Below, one piece after another: positions 8,082 through 14,733 of a stretch of DNA of 20,929 bases. The notes beneath the pieces are model-generated. The model did no database searches, was not told the DNA's origin, and saw nothing but the letters and a program-made list of their open reading frames with translations. The translations under genes were made by a program, and so were the position numbers. This stretch comes from an uncultured Lachnospiraceae bacterium (GTDB lineage Bacteria; Bacillota; Clostridia; Lachnospirales; Lachnospiraceae): the NCBI GenBank assembly GCA_910578475.1, contig CAJTRK010000044.1, positions 1 through 20,929 of the forward strand, given 5' to 3'. The first letter of the stretch is position 1; every line of letters begins with the position of its first letter.

Positions 8082-8735
8082 TTACCTGTTCTTCTGATAA
8101 ACAGCCGTCAGCTCCACCATTCTGTCTGTCAGCTCTTTATCCACAATATCCAGTCCAAGCCCTTTCATCATCTGACAGAAAATCACCGTTTTATTCCGAA
8201 CTTTCTCCACCGAATCATCAAATACCATCGGGTTCATCCAAAAGTTCGCCGCCAGCATGATAAGCTCCGCCAACTCTAACGGATAGGCAGCTTCAATCGT
8301 CCCATCCGCTATTCCCTGCTCCAGAATCGGCCGGATATAATTCGGCGCTACGTCCGATATCGTTTCGCCTAACATACTGAATAACAGTTTAGGATTCGCG
8401 CCGAGATTTGGTGCAACCGTAAAAATCGCGTCCTGTTCGGGCCTGTTGATGGATTCTTTGAAAATTGCCTGTAACTTCTCTCTTCCGCATAAATCTTTCT
8501 GGTCCCGGATATCCGCAAGCATCCGGTTGGATTCGCTCGTTATCCTGTCCGTTACGGCGACCAGAATATCTTCTTTCGACTTGAAATGGTGATAAATGGC
8601 GCCTTTGCTGAGACCTCCCAGATTGTCGATAATATCCTGAATCGAAGTATGCTCATATCCCTTTTCCATAAACAGCCGGGCCGCTACATCCAAAATCAGG
8701 CTGACCGTTTCTTCCGGGTGTTTATTCCTCGCCAT
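8082..8735 (-). CDS. TetR/AcrR family transcriptional repressor
   Basis: A 217-aa ligand-responsive repressor. Residues 10-55 form the TetR DNA-binding domain (ILDVAARLFMEKGYEHTSIQ, then LSKGAIYHHFKSKEDIL). The rest is the helical ligand-binding and dimer domain, which is too variable to name a ligand. GGAGGG lies 5 bases before the ATG. Palindromes with the half-site ACATACCG occur twice in its own promoter and once in front of the MFS exporter, which indicates autorepression and control of the exporter. Confidence 0.93.
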   Translation of the reverse strand: MARNKHPEETVSLILDVAARLFMEKGYEHTSIQDIIDNLGGLSKGAIYHHFKSKEDILVAVTDRITSESNRMLADIRDQKDLCGREKLQAIFKESINRPEQDAIFTVAPNLGANPKLLFSMLGETISDVAPNYIRPILEQGIADGTIEAAYPLELAELIMLAANFWMNPMVFDDSVEKVRNKTVIFCQMMKGLGLDIVDKELTDRMVELTAVYQKNR

Positions 8736-8801
8736 GAAAACCCTCCATTTCTGTTCGTCAATTAAAACGTTGTTCTTAATGATATAGTTGTGATTTCATT
8801 T

Positions 8802-8818
8802 ACATACCGGTAGTATGT
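8802..8818. promoter_or_regulatory. TetR operator downstream of the tetR -10
   Basis: ACATACCGGTAGTATGT is an imperfect palindrome carrying the same ACATACCG half-site as the MFS operator. It lies immediately downstream of the tetR -10, where bound repressor would block transcription start. Confidence 0.65.
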
Positions 8819-8820
8819 TT

Positions 8821-8850
8821 ATGTTATCATACTGTCGGTATGTTTGTCAA
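8821..8850 (-). promoter_or_regulatory. tetR promoter with an operator in its spacer
   Basis: On the minus strand TTGACA (8850-8845) is followed after 18 bases by TAACAT (8826-8821). The spacer contains the operator palindrome CATACTGTCGGTATG (8828-8842, plus strand). RNA polymerase and repressor would compete directly, as expected for autorepression. Confidence 0.7.
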
Positions 8851-8945
8851 CTCGCTTTTTACTATTGGCTTATTAACCACTCTGCTTTATTCACCTTTTT
8901 TCCGATGTTTTTCCGGCAGTTTTTCCCGGCAGCGTATTTTAATCG

Positions 8946-8973
8946 TTACAGACTTCCGAAAAAGATGTAAAAT
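8946..8973 (+). promoter_or_regulatory. Possible promoter of the GNAT gene
   Basis: TTACAG (8946-8951) is followed after 16 bases by TAAAAT (8968-8973), 21 bases before the start codon. Both hexamers are moderate matches to the sigma-A consensus. Confidence 0.4.
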
Positions 8974-8994
8974 ATTATAAAAAGGAGGATAATC

Positions 8995-9486
8995 ATGTTG
9001 ACCGTTCGTTCCGCTGACATCCAGGACTTCAACTCCATTATGAACATCTATTCCTACGCGCGGGAACAGATGCGTCTTTCCGGAAATCCGCATCAATGGG
9101 GTACGGACAGGCCCCTTCCCGAAACGGTATGGAATGATATCCGCCAAAAACAGTCCTATGTAATCGTTCAAAAAGAGCTGATTTGCGGTGTTTTCGCATT
9201 TATCATCGGAACGGAGCCAACTTATCAGTTCATTGAAAACGGCGCCTGGCTGAATGAAGCGCCATACGGCACGATTCACCGGATTGCCGGAAATGGACAG
9301 TCCCGCGGGATTCTGGCAGAAGCGCTCTCCTTCTGCGGGCAGAAAAGCAGCAATATCCGCATCGATACGCATGACGATAACCATATCATGCAGCACTTGC
9401 TTCAAAAATATGGATTTCAAAAATGCGGCTATATTTACGTCGATGACGGAAGCCGCCGAATCGCATATCAGAGAATCTTATCATGA
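8995..9486 (+). CDS. GNAT family N-acetyltransferase
   Basis: A 163-aa acyltransferase that should transfer an acetyl group from acetyl-CoA to an unknown amine. The N-terminus (MLTVRSADIQDFNSIMNIY) is GNAT-like. The acetyl-CoA loop region is around IHRIAGNGQSRGILAEAL, and HDDNHIMQHLLQKYGFQKCG forms the family C-terminal strand-helix. GGAGG lies 6 bases before the ATG. It is a single-gene unit whose last 19 bases overlap the end of the convergent Rpn-family gene. Confidence 0.88.
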   Translation: MLTVRSADIQDFNSIMNIYSYAREQMRLSGNPHQWGTDRPLPETVWNDIRQKQSYVIVQKELICGVFAFIIGTEPTYQFIENGAWLNEAPYGTIHRIAGNGQSRGILAEALSFCGQKSSNIRIDTHDDNHIMQHLLQKYGFQKCGYIYVDDGSRRIAYQRILS

Positions 9487-10478
9487 GCCGCCACCAATTC
9501 CGCACAAATCTGCTCCACGTCGTAGTTTTGCACTTTCTGCTGTGCTGCAAGAATTTTCTCAATTTCTTGCAGTTCTTCTTCCAGCTCTTCCGCAATCACA
9601 TTCGCCGGCTTGTTTTTCTGGAGCTTTTTGCAAACCTGCTGTACGAGGTATTCTCTCCTGCCTTCTATTTTTCCTTCCATCTTTCCTTCCAATTTATAAT
9701 CTTCGAATGCCTTTAGCATACTGCCCCCTCCTTTCTTCTTTTCGGCTGCCGCCCTCTTTGGGATTTTGATTTTCGTAATGACTTCCAGCAATTCTCTCGT
9801 ATCATCATCGATATTATCATACGCTTCCCGATTTTCTTCCAGGATTCTTTTTACCTGTTCTTTGTCTTTACCATATCTCACCATTTCAAATATCTGCCGC
9901 AGTCCCGTATGATATTCATCAAAAGTGTCATGCTCATGACAGTCATATAAATTCAACCGGTAATTCGTAACATAAGATTTCATTTCATCATCGATTTCCA
10001 GCAGGTCGTGCAGACATCTTGCTCCGTCCCACGGATGTTCCGTTCCACAGTATACAACCAGTGTAATGACAGGTATAAACTTTTCATCTTTCGAAAGACC
10101 TGAAAGAAATTCATCCGTTCCCGCTGCCAGGTCTTTTTGCCTGTCATGGACATTTTTCTTTTGTTTCCACTGTTTATGATAGCCCAGGCTTTCCGATAAC
10201 ATATTTCGCAATACCATATGGTAATCCACATAAGTCTGGTTTTCTACCGCCACAATATGAATCAGACGGCCCTTCCACATACGCACCTTATCCACAATTG
10301 TACGAAAATTTTTCCGTAATCCGGCCTCTTTTCCCAAATAGACAGCCTGTGCGTCTACCGGTTCCAGGTCCGTGGGCTTCACGAGCTGCTTTCCCTGAAA
10401 CAATGCCCCGTTTATCTGGTCTGCAAATCTGTTATTATCATCCAGATAATCATACTGGTATTCGTCCGTTCTTCCCAT
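9468..10478 (-). CDS. Rpn family recombination-promoting nuclease/putative transposase
   Basis: A 336-aa PD-(D/E)XK-fold protein of the Rpn/Transposase_31 group, related to E. coli RpnA, which nicks DNA and promotes RecA-independent recombination. The N-terminal half holds the nuclease core: an Asp in RTIVDKVRMWKG and the E-x-Q pair in HIVAVENQTYVDY. The C-terminus has the typical degenerate linker LEGKMEGKIEGRR and a Glu/Lys-rich coiled coil. GGGAGG lies 8 bases before the ATG at 10478 but only 2 bases before the in-frame ATG at 10484, so I choose 10478. No inverted repeats or target duplication bracket it, so it is not an evident mobile element. Confidence 0.85.
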   Translation of the reverse strand: MGRTDEYQYDYLDDNNRFADQINGALFQGKQLVKPTDLEPVDAQAVYLGKEAGLRKNFRTIVDKVRMWKGRLIHIVAVENQTYVDYHMVLRNMLSESLGYHKQWKQKKNVHDRQKDLAAGTDEFLSGLSKDEKFIPVITLVVYCGTEHPWDGARCLHDLLEIDDEMKSYVTNYRLNLYDCHEHDTFDEYHTGLRQIFEMVRYGKDKEQVKRILEENREAYDNIDDDTRELLEVITKIKIPKRAAAEKKKGGGSMLKAFEDYKLEGKMEGKIEGRREYLVQQVCKKLQKNKPANVIAEELEEELQEIEKILAAQQKVQNYDVEQICAELVAAHDKIL

Positions 10479-10615
10479 TTGCATGTCCTCCCTTATTCAT
10501 TTCATAAAAGGGATTCTTCAGAACGATTGACGTGTCACAGATGTGATATCAGATTTTCAGATTCCCAGATATGTTTGAAATTATGATAACACATTTCCTT
10601 CTTATTGTAAAGCAG

Positions 10616-10644
10616 TTGACGAAATTCTCTTAAAAGTTTATGAT
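10616..10644 (+). promoter_or_regulatory. Sigma-A promoter of the B12 uptake unit
   Basis: TTGACG (10616-10621) is followed after 17 bases by TATGAT (10639-10644), a near-consensus promoter. Transcription would begin at about 10651, exactly where the riboswitch starts. Confidence 0.85.
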
Positions 10645-10650
10645 AAGAAC

Positions 10651-10824
10651 TGGATTGTCCGGGGAAACAGGTGTAAATCCTGTACGAGCCCGTCGCCGTA
10701 AGGCATATTTCCGCCGTGAACCTGACCCGAAGCCACATTTGGGAACAAGCCATTGGAATACTCCGAGAAGGCTGGTTTGCGGTATGCCAAGTCGAAATAT
10801 CCGGGCAGACCGCTTCTCTTTTTT
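10651..10824 (+). ncRNA. Cobalamin (B12) riboswitch with intrinsic terminator
   Basis: The leader has the aptamer's conserved core: GGGGAAACAGGTGTAAATCC followed by CCCGTCGCCGTAAGG, then GAAGCCACATTTGGGAA, and a variant B12 box (AGTCGAAATATCCGGGC) at about 10790. The B12 box lies within a terminator hairpin: GCGGT and TGCC (10779-10788) pair with GGCA and ACCGC (10804-10813), followed by TTCTCTTTTTT. Ligand binding would be expected to favour termination and so shut the operon when cobalamin is plentiful. The aptamer subclass cannot be decided by eye. Confidence 0.88.
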
Positions 10825-10874
10825 GACCGCGAGCGCCGGTTTCAGAGAAAATAAAAACAAAGGAGACTCAACCT

Positions 10875-11360
10875 ATGAGAATGAATCGAAAGACAAAACA
10901 TACGTCATTCATCCTTTGTATGGTGCTGATTGTGGCTATGGCACTCTCTACAACGGGTTGTAATGGCAGCATGGAAAAGAATCCGCCTTCCGGAACAACG
11001 GCAGCGGCCGAAACGGACAAAAACACCGATACCGGCAGCCATGCTTCGTCGGAATCTACCGTACTCGGTGAAGGCAATACCATTTTTTCTTTTACCGTGG
11101 TTGATAAAGACGGTGTCGAAACACTGTTTGAAATTCACACCGATAAGGAGATTGTCGGGGAAGCGCTGACCGAACTCGAACTGATTTCCGGTGATGAGGG
11201 CGACTATGGTCTTTATGTGAAAACGGTAAACGGCATTACCGTTGATTATGATACGGACGGCAAATACTGGGCCTTCTATATCAACGATGAATATGCATCA
11301 ACAGGCGTCGATTCCACCCCGATTGCGGAGGGGGAAAGCTATTCCTTCAAAGTCGAATAA
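10875..11360 (+). CDS. Lipoprotein with transcobalamin-like DUF4430 domain
   Basis: A 161-aa secreted lipoprotein. Residues 1-28 are a signal peptide ending in the lipobox STTGC, so Cys29 would carry the lipid. A Thr/Ser/Glu-rich linker (30-65) tethers the C-terminal domain (about 68-161; IFSFTVVDKDGVETLFEIHT, then GKYWAFYINDEYASTGVDST). This fits DUF4430, which is homologous to the C-terminal beta domain of transcobalamin and intrinsic factor. GGAG lies 9 bases before the ATG. Position behind a cobalamin riboswitch and before an S component supports capture of a corrinoid at the cell surface. The alpha domain of the animal proteins is absent, so the binding mode is unknown. Confidence 0.88.
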   Translation: MRMNRKTKHTSFILCMVLIVAMALSTTGCNGSMEKNPPSGTTAAAETDKNTDTGSHASSESTVLGEGNTIFSFTVVDKDGVETLFEIHTDKEIVGEALTELELISGDEGDYGLYVKTVNGITVDYDTDGKYWAFYINDEYASTGVDSTPIAEGESYSFKVE

Positions 11361-11385
11361 CAGGGCGCGGGAGGCGCAGGGAAAT

Positions 11386-11898
11386 ATGAAGCTTACAATC
11401 AGGGAAATCGCTGTTTTCGGGATGCTCGGCTCCATCATGTATGCTTCAAAACTTGTCATGGAGCTGCTTCCCAACATACACCTTCTCGGTGTATTTGTGG
11501 TCGCCTTTACGGTTGTTTACAGAAAAAAGGCACTGTATCCGATTTATACCTATGTGATTTTGAACGGTATATTCTGCGGCTTTGCCACCTGGTGGATTCC
11601 ATATTTGTATCTATGGACCATGCTCTGGGGCGCAGTCATGCTTCTTCCGCAGAAAATGCCAAAAGCCGCGCAACCGCTCGTATATATGGCAGTCTGCGCG
11701 GCACACGGCTTTTTATTCGGAACACTCTATGCGCCGGCACAGGCAATCCTGTTCGGACTCAGTTTCAAAGGGATGATTGCCTGGATAATCGCAGGCCTGC
11801 CCTGGGATTTCATGCACGGAGTCAGTAATTTCTTCTGCGGCATTCTGATTATGCCTGTTATTGCCGTATTAAAACTGGCAGAAAAAAATTTGAATTAA
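11386..11898 (+). CDS. ECF transporter S component, probably for a corrinoid or its precursor
   Basis: A 170-aa integral membrane protein with about five or six helices, starting MKLTIREIAVFGMLGSIMYA. This is the substrate-binding S subunit of energy-coupling-factor vitamin transporters; the shared EcfA/EcfT subunits are not in this window. The open frame extends back to 11242, but that part overlaps the lipoprotein gene in another frame; AGGG lies 4 bases before the ATG at 11386. It starts 25 bases after the lipoprotein gene under the same riboswitch, so cobalamin or a related compound is the likely cargo. Sequence alone does not prove this. Confidence 0.87.
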   Translation: MKLTIREIAVFGMLGSIMYASKLVMELLPNIHLLGVFVVAFTVVYRKKALYPIYTYVILNGIFCGFATWWIPYLYLWTMLWGAVMLLPQKMPKAAQPLVYMAVCAAHGFLFGTLYAPAQAILFGLSFKGMIAWIIAGLPWDFMHGVSNFFCGILIMPVIAVLKLAEKNLN

Positions 11899-11915
11899 CA
11901 GCCGGCATCTGTCTT

Positions 11916-12488
11916 TCAGACAGAAACGGAAATATTGATTCCCGGACCTTGTTCCGGCATTGTTTTCGCCTGTCCTGTGCTCGTATACAGGACAGGCTTT
12001 TTATCCGGCATTTCCATTTTCACAGGCTCCGTTGCTGCGTCCGTTCCTCCTTCTTGCGCCGCTTCACCTTCTGTACCTGTTCCGCTATCCGGGCCGTCTT
12101 CCCCGTCGGGTTTTGTTTGCGGGACATCGGTGGTTTTCTCACCGCCATTCCCCTGCATTTTTTCTACCAGAGCTTCCGCCTCGGCCTTCTGCTCCTCTTT
12201 CCGCTTTTCGATTCTCTCCGCCAGCTCTTCCTGTGCCTTTTCTTTTGCTTTCTCCCGTTCTTCCTTTGCCTCTTCCTTCATTCCTTCATCGGCCTTTGCT
12301 TCGTATTCCCATGCCTTGTCCGAGCACTTTCCGGCATAATCCATCGCCCGTTCCATCGTCGCCGTATCACCTTTTAGCCGGGCTTCCTTATAGACCCGGA
12401 TGGGAACGTCCATCATGTCAATATTCATCCTTGCTCCAATCAATCCGTCCATTGTTTTCATATTCATATCAATAACCTGCCTTTCCAT
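11916..12488 (-). CDS. Uncharacterised coiled-coil protein
   Basis: A 190-aa protein I cannot name. It has three parts: an N-terminal segment (MDGLIGARMNIDMMDVPIRV, then ARLKGDTATMERAMDYAG); a highly charged coiled coil from about 55 to 110 (repeated EEAKEEREKAKEK-like stretches); and a Gly/Thr/Asp-rich, probably disordered stretch ending in a short hydrophobic tail GINISVSV. There is no signal peptide or membrane helix. GAAGGA lies about 10 bases before ATG 12488. A second ATG at 12467 follows GGCAGG at a good spacing and starts just before the conserved-looking part, so the true start may be there. It is a single gene, convergent with the S-component gene. Confidence 0.72.
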   Translation of the reverse strand: MERQVIDMNMKTMDGLIGARMNIDMMDVPIRVYKEARLKGDTATMERAMDYAGKCSDKAWEYEAKADEGMKEEAKEEREKAKEKAQEELAERIEKRKEEQKAEAEALVEKMQGNGGEKTTDVPQTKPDGEDGPDSGTGTEGEAAQEGGTDAATEPVKMEMPDKKPVLYTSTGQAKTMPEQGPGINISVSV

Positions 12489-12619
12489 CGCCTTTTGTTC
12501 CTTCTATATATCGGTCAAAGCTTCCATATAACTTTGTTCCTGCTCTGAACGGGATTTGGCATGTCATAAACGGTAACCGGATATCATCGTCAGGCAGCCC
12601 GGCGGAAAAAAAGATAAAA

Positions 12620-12651
12620 AAATCCCCGGAACCATCGAAGTTCCGGGGTAA
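12620..12651 (-). terminator. Terminator of gdhA
   Basis: CCCCGGAAC (12624-12632) pairs with GTTCCGGGG (12640-12648) around a 7-base loop. On the minus strand it is followed by ATTTTTTTAT, 20 bases behind the gdhA stop codon. Confidence 0.92.
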
Positions 12652-12671
12652 CATTTATTTCTTATACAATC

Positions 12672-14006
12672 TTATACAATTCCCTGTGCCTTCATCGCCT
12701 CGGCTACTTTTAAGAAGCCCGCGATATTCGCACCTGCCACATAGTTGCCTTCCATACCGTATTTCCTGGAAGCTTCGTCCAGCGCATGGAATATATTGAC
12801 CATAATTCCCTGCAGTTTGGAATCTACTTCTTCGAACGTCCAGGAAAGCCGTTCGGAGTTCTGACTCATCTCCAGTGCGGAAGTTGCAACACCGCCTGCA
12901 TTGGAAGCCTTTCCGGGACAGAACAGAACACCGTTCTTCTGGAAATACTCGGTAGCATCCATTGTAGTAGGCATATTCGCGCCTTCCGCTACCGCGAAGC
13001 ATCCGTTTGCAACGAGCGTTTTCGCGTCTTCCAGATTCAGCTCATTCTGTGTCGCACAAGGAAGGGCGATATCGCATTTCACAGTCCATACGCCTTTGCC
13101 TTCATGATATTCCGCGCTCGGTCTTGCCGCCGCGTATTCCGTCAGACGGGCACGTTTTACTTCTTTTACCTCTTTCAAAAGCGCAACATCGATGCCTTCC
13201 GAATCATAAATCCAACCGGTGGAATCGGAACAGGTAACCGGTTTTCCGCCTAACTGCTGTGCTTTCTGGATTGCATAAATCGCAACGTTTCCTGCGCCGG
13301 ATACGGCAATCGTCTTGCCCGCAATATCTTTGCCGTTGCATTTCAACATTTCCGCCGTGAGATACAGCAGACCGTAACCCGTTGCTTCCGTTCTCGCGAG
13401 AGAACCGCCGTAGGTCAGACCCTTTCCTGTCAAAACGCCTTCGTATACGTTGCGGATTCTCTTATACTGGCCATACATAAAGCCGATTTCACGTCCGCCT
13501 ACGCCGATATCGCCTGCCGGAACGTCCGTGTCTGCGCCGATATGTTTGCAAAGCTCTGTCATAAAGCTCTGGCAGAACGCCATAACTTCTCTATCTGATT
13601 TTCCTTTCGGGTCGAAGTCGGAACCGCCCTTGCCGCCGCCAATCGGAAGGCCTGTCAGGGAGTTCTTGAAAATCTGTTCAAATCCCAGGAATTTGATAAT
13701 GCCGAGATTAACGGAAGGATGGAATCTTAAACCGCCCTTATATGGTCCGATTGCACTGTTAAACTGTACGCGGAAACCATTATTTACCTGAACCTGTCCC
13801 TTATCGTCCACCCACGGAATGCGGAACTGAATGATTCTCTCCGGAACGGTCAGTCTTTCCAGCAAAGCATCTTTCTTATATGCTTCTTCATCCGCTTCAA
13901 TCACAACACGAAGAGATTCCAATACCTCTTTTACCGCCTGATGGAATTCCGGCTGCGCGGGATTCTTTGCCACTACCAACTCATATACTTCATCAACATA
14001 TGACAT
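12672..14006 (-). CDS. gdhA: NADP-specific glutamate dehydrogenase
   Basis: Interconverts 2-oxoglutarate plus ammonium and glutamate in the cytosol, a main route of ammonium assimilation when ammonium is abundant. At 444 aa it has the length of the hexameric bacterial enzyme. Visible active-site elements are K90 and the following GGLRFH, K114, the catalytic K126 in PIGGGKGGSDFDPKG, and D166 in DVPAGDIGVGGREIG. The Rossmann loop GAGNVA (237-242) is followed by CSDSTG at 259-264, where Ser in place of an acidic residue fits NADP use. AAAGGAGG lies 8 bases before the ATG. It is a single-gene unit with its own promoter and terminator. Confidence 0.97.
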   Translation of the reverse strand: MSYVDEVYELVVAKNPAQPEFHQAVKEVLESLRVVIEADEEAYKKDALLERLTVPERIIQFRIPWVDDKGQVQVNNGFRVQFNSAIGPYKGGLRFHPSVNLGIIKFLGFEQIFKNSLTGLPIGGGKGGSDFDPKGKSDREVMAFCQSFMTELCKHIGADTDVPAGDIGVGGREIGFMYGQYKRIRNVYEGVLTGKGLTYGGSLARTEATGYGLLYLTAEMLKCNGKDIAGKTIAVSGAGNVAIYAIQKAQQLGGKPVTCSDSTGWIYDSEGIDVALLKEVKEVKRARLTEYAAARPSAEYHEGKGVWTVKCDIALPCATQNELNLEDAKTLVANGCFAVAEGANMPTTMDATEYFQKNGVLFCPGKASNAGGVATSALEMSQNSERLSWTFEEVDSKLQGIMVNIFHALDEASRKYGMEGNYVAGANIAGFLKVAEAMKAQGIV

Positions 14007-14047
14007 TTTGTATATCCTCCTTTACCGTATCTTGCTTGTCATCTAAC

Positions 14048-14076
14048 ATTATAGTATGCTCCGGAAAAATCCACAA
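14048..14076 (-). promoter_or_regulatory. Sigma-A promoter of gdhA
   Basis: On the minus strand TTGTGG (14076-14071) is followed after 17 bases by a perfect TATAAT (14053-14048), 41 bases before the gdhA start codon. Confidence 0.85.
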
Positions 14077-14126
14077 CTACATTTCCTATGAAAAAGCATA
14101 GAAATTTTATTCGGTTTTTTATACAA

Positions 14127-14168
14127 ATTGTACAATGATACAGTTATTAAAGTATAATTGTATACAAT
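14127..14168. promoter_or_regulatory. Two related palindromes upstream of gdhA
   Basis: ATTGTACAAT (14127-14136) and ATTGTATACAAT (14157-14168) are both perfect palindromes sharing ATTGTA/TACAAT halves. Their centres are 31 bases apart, close to three helical turns, and they lie about 50-95 bases upstream of the gdhA -35. A binding site for a dimeric regulator is likely, but the region is AT-rich and the regulator is not identifiable. Confidence 0.45.
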
Positions 14169-14190
14169 CTTTTGAATGCAACAACCTTTT

Positions 14191-14622
14191 TTACAGGTAT
14201 TCCTTCATCTGCTCGATGCTTTTTGCCTCAAAATCCATCAGTTCCTGGGCAAGCTCCACGGAACGGTCCTGCGCCAGTGCGTTATGCTTGACGGTCTTGT
14301 ACATGCGGGTCATTCCGCGATTGCTGCCCTGTATCATCATTTCCGCCATATGGCTTGTGCTGATATTCAGCATCGTGCCCATATGAAGGCTCCCCCGAAG
14401 CGCCAAATCCGTAATCTGATTGCTCCTGTAAGTACCGCTCTGCCCTTCAATCAGCCTTTCCACGGCGTCGTTATGGATTTTGGCATAACCGATGGATTGT
14501 CTGGAAAGTTTCAGCGTAAAATCGTCGTCCTCCGTCTTATCAAGGAGCGTATCGATTGTCGTCATCGCCATCTGTGTATTCCGCTGAATCTCCCGTAAGA
14601 TTGTAATATCATCCTGTTTCAT
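14191..14622 (-). CDS. Uncharacterised 143-aa helical protein
   Basis: Family not recognised. The sequence is almost wholly amphipathic helix, without signal peptide or membrane segment. Features include ILREIQRNTQMAMTTIDTLL near the start, HNDAVERLIEGQ in the middle, HMAEMMIQGSNRGMTRMYKT, and a C-terminal VELAQELMDFEAKSIEQMKE. Regularly spaced His, Glu and Met residues would fit a four-helix bundle, perhaps ferritin-like, but that is a guess. AGGAGG lies 5 bases before the ATG. It lies between the terminator of the SH3 gene and gdhA and is probably transcribed on its own. Confidence 0.8.
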   Translation of the reverse strand: MKQDDITILREIQRNTQMAMTTIDTLLDKTEDDDFTLKLSRQSIGYAKIHNDAVERLIEGQSGTYRSNQITDLALRGSLHMGTMLNISTSHMAEMMIQGSNRGMTRMYKTVKHNALAQDRSVELAQELMDFEAKSIEQMKEYL

Positions 14623-14652
14623 AGCCGCCTCCTGTCATAAAAAATGTCATGC

Positions 14653-14685
14653 AAAAAGAGTATAGATAAACTCTATACTCTTTAC
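14653..14685 (-). terminator. Terminator of the SH3-domain gene
   Basis: AAAGAGTATAG (14655-14665) pairs with CTATACTCTTT (14673-14683) around a 7-base loop, and TTTTTGC follows on the minus strand. It lies about 50 bases behind the stop codon of the SH3-domain gene. Confidence 0.85.
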
Positions 14686-14733
14686 TATTTCCATATTTTC
14701 TTTGCTTTAATCCACCGGCCGGCAGGATGTTCC

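Noticed and set aside
8887..9420. 177-aa minus-strand open frame opposite the GNAT gene
   Set aside because: Wholly overlaps a well-supported GNAT gene, has no ribosome site and resembles no family.
9468..10478. Rpn-family gene as a complete insertion sequence
   Set aside because: No terminal inverted repeats or target-site duplications flank it, and the family is usually found as solitary genes.
12469..12654. 61-aa minus-strand open frame upstream of the coiled-coil gene
   Set aside because: It runs through the gdhA terminator hairpin and has no ribosome site.
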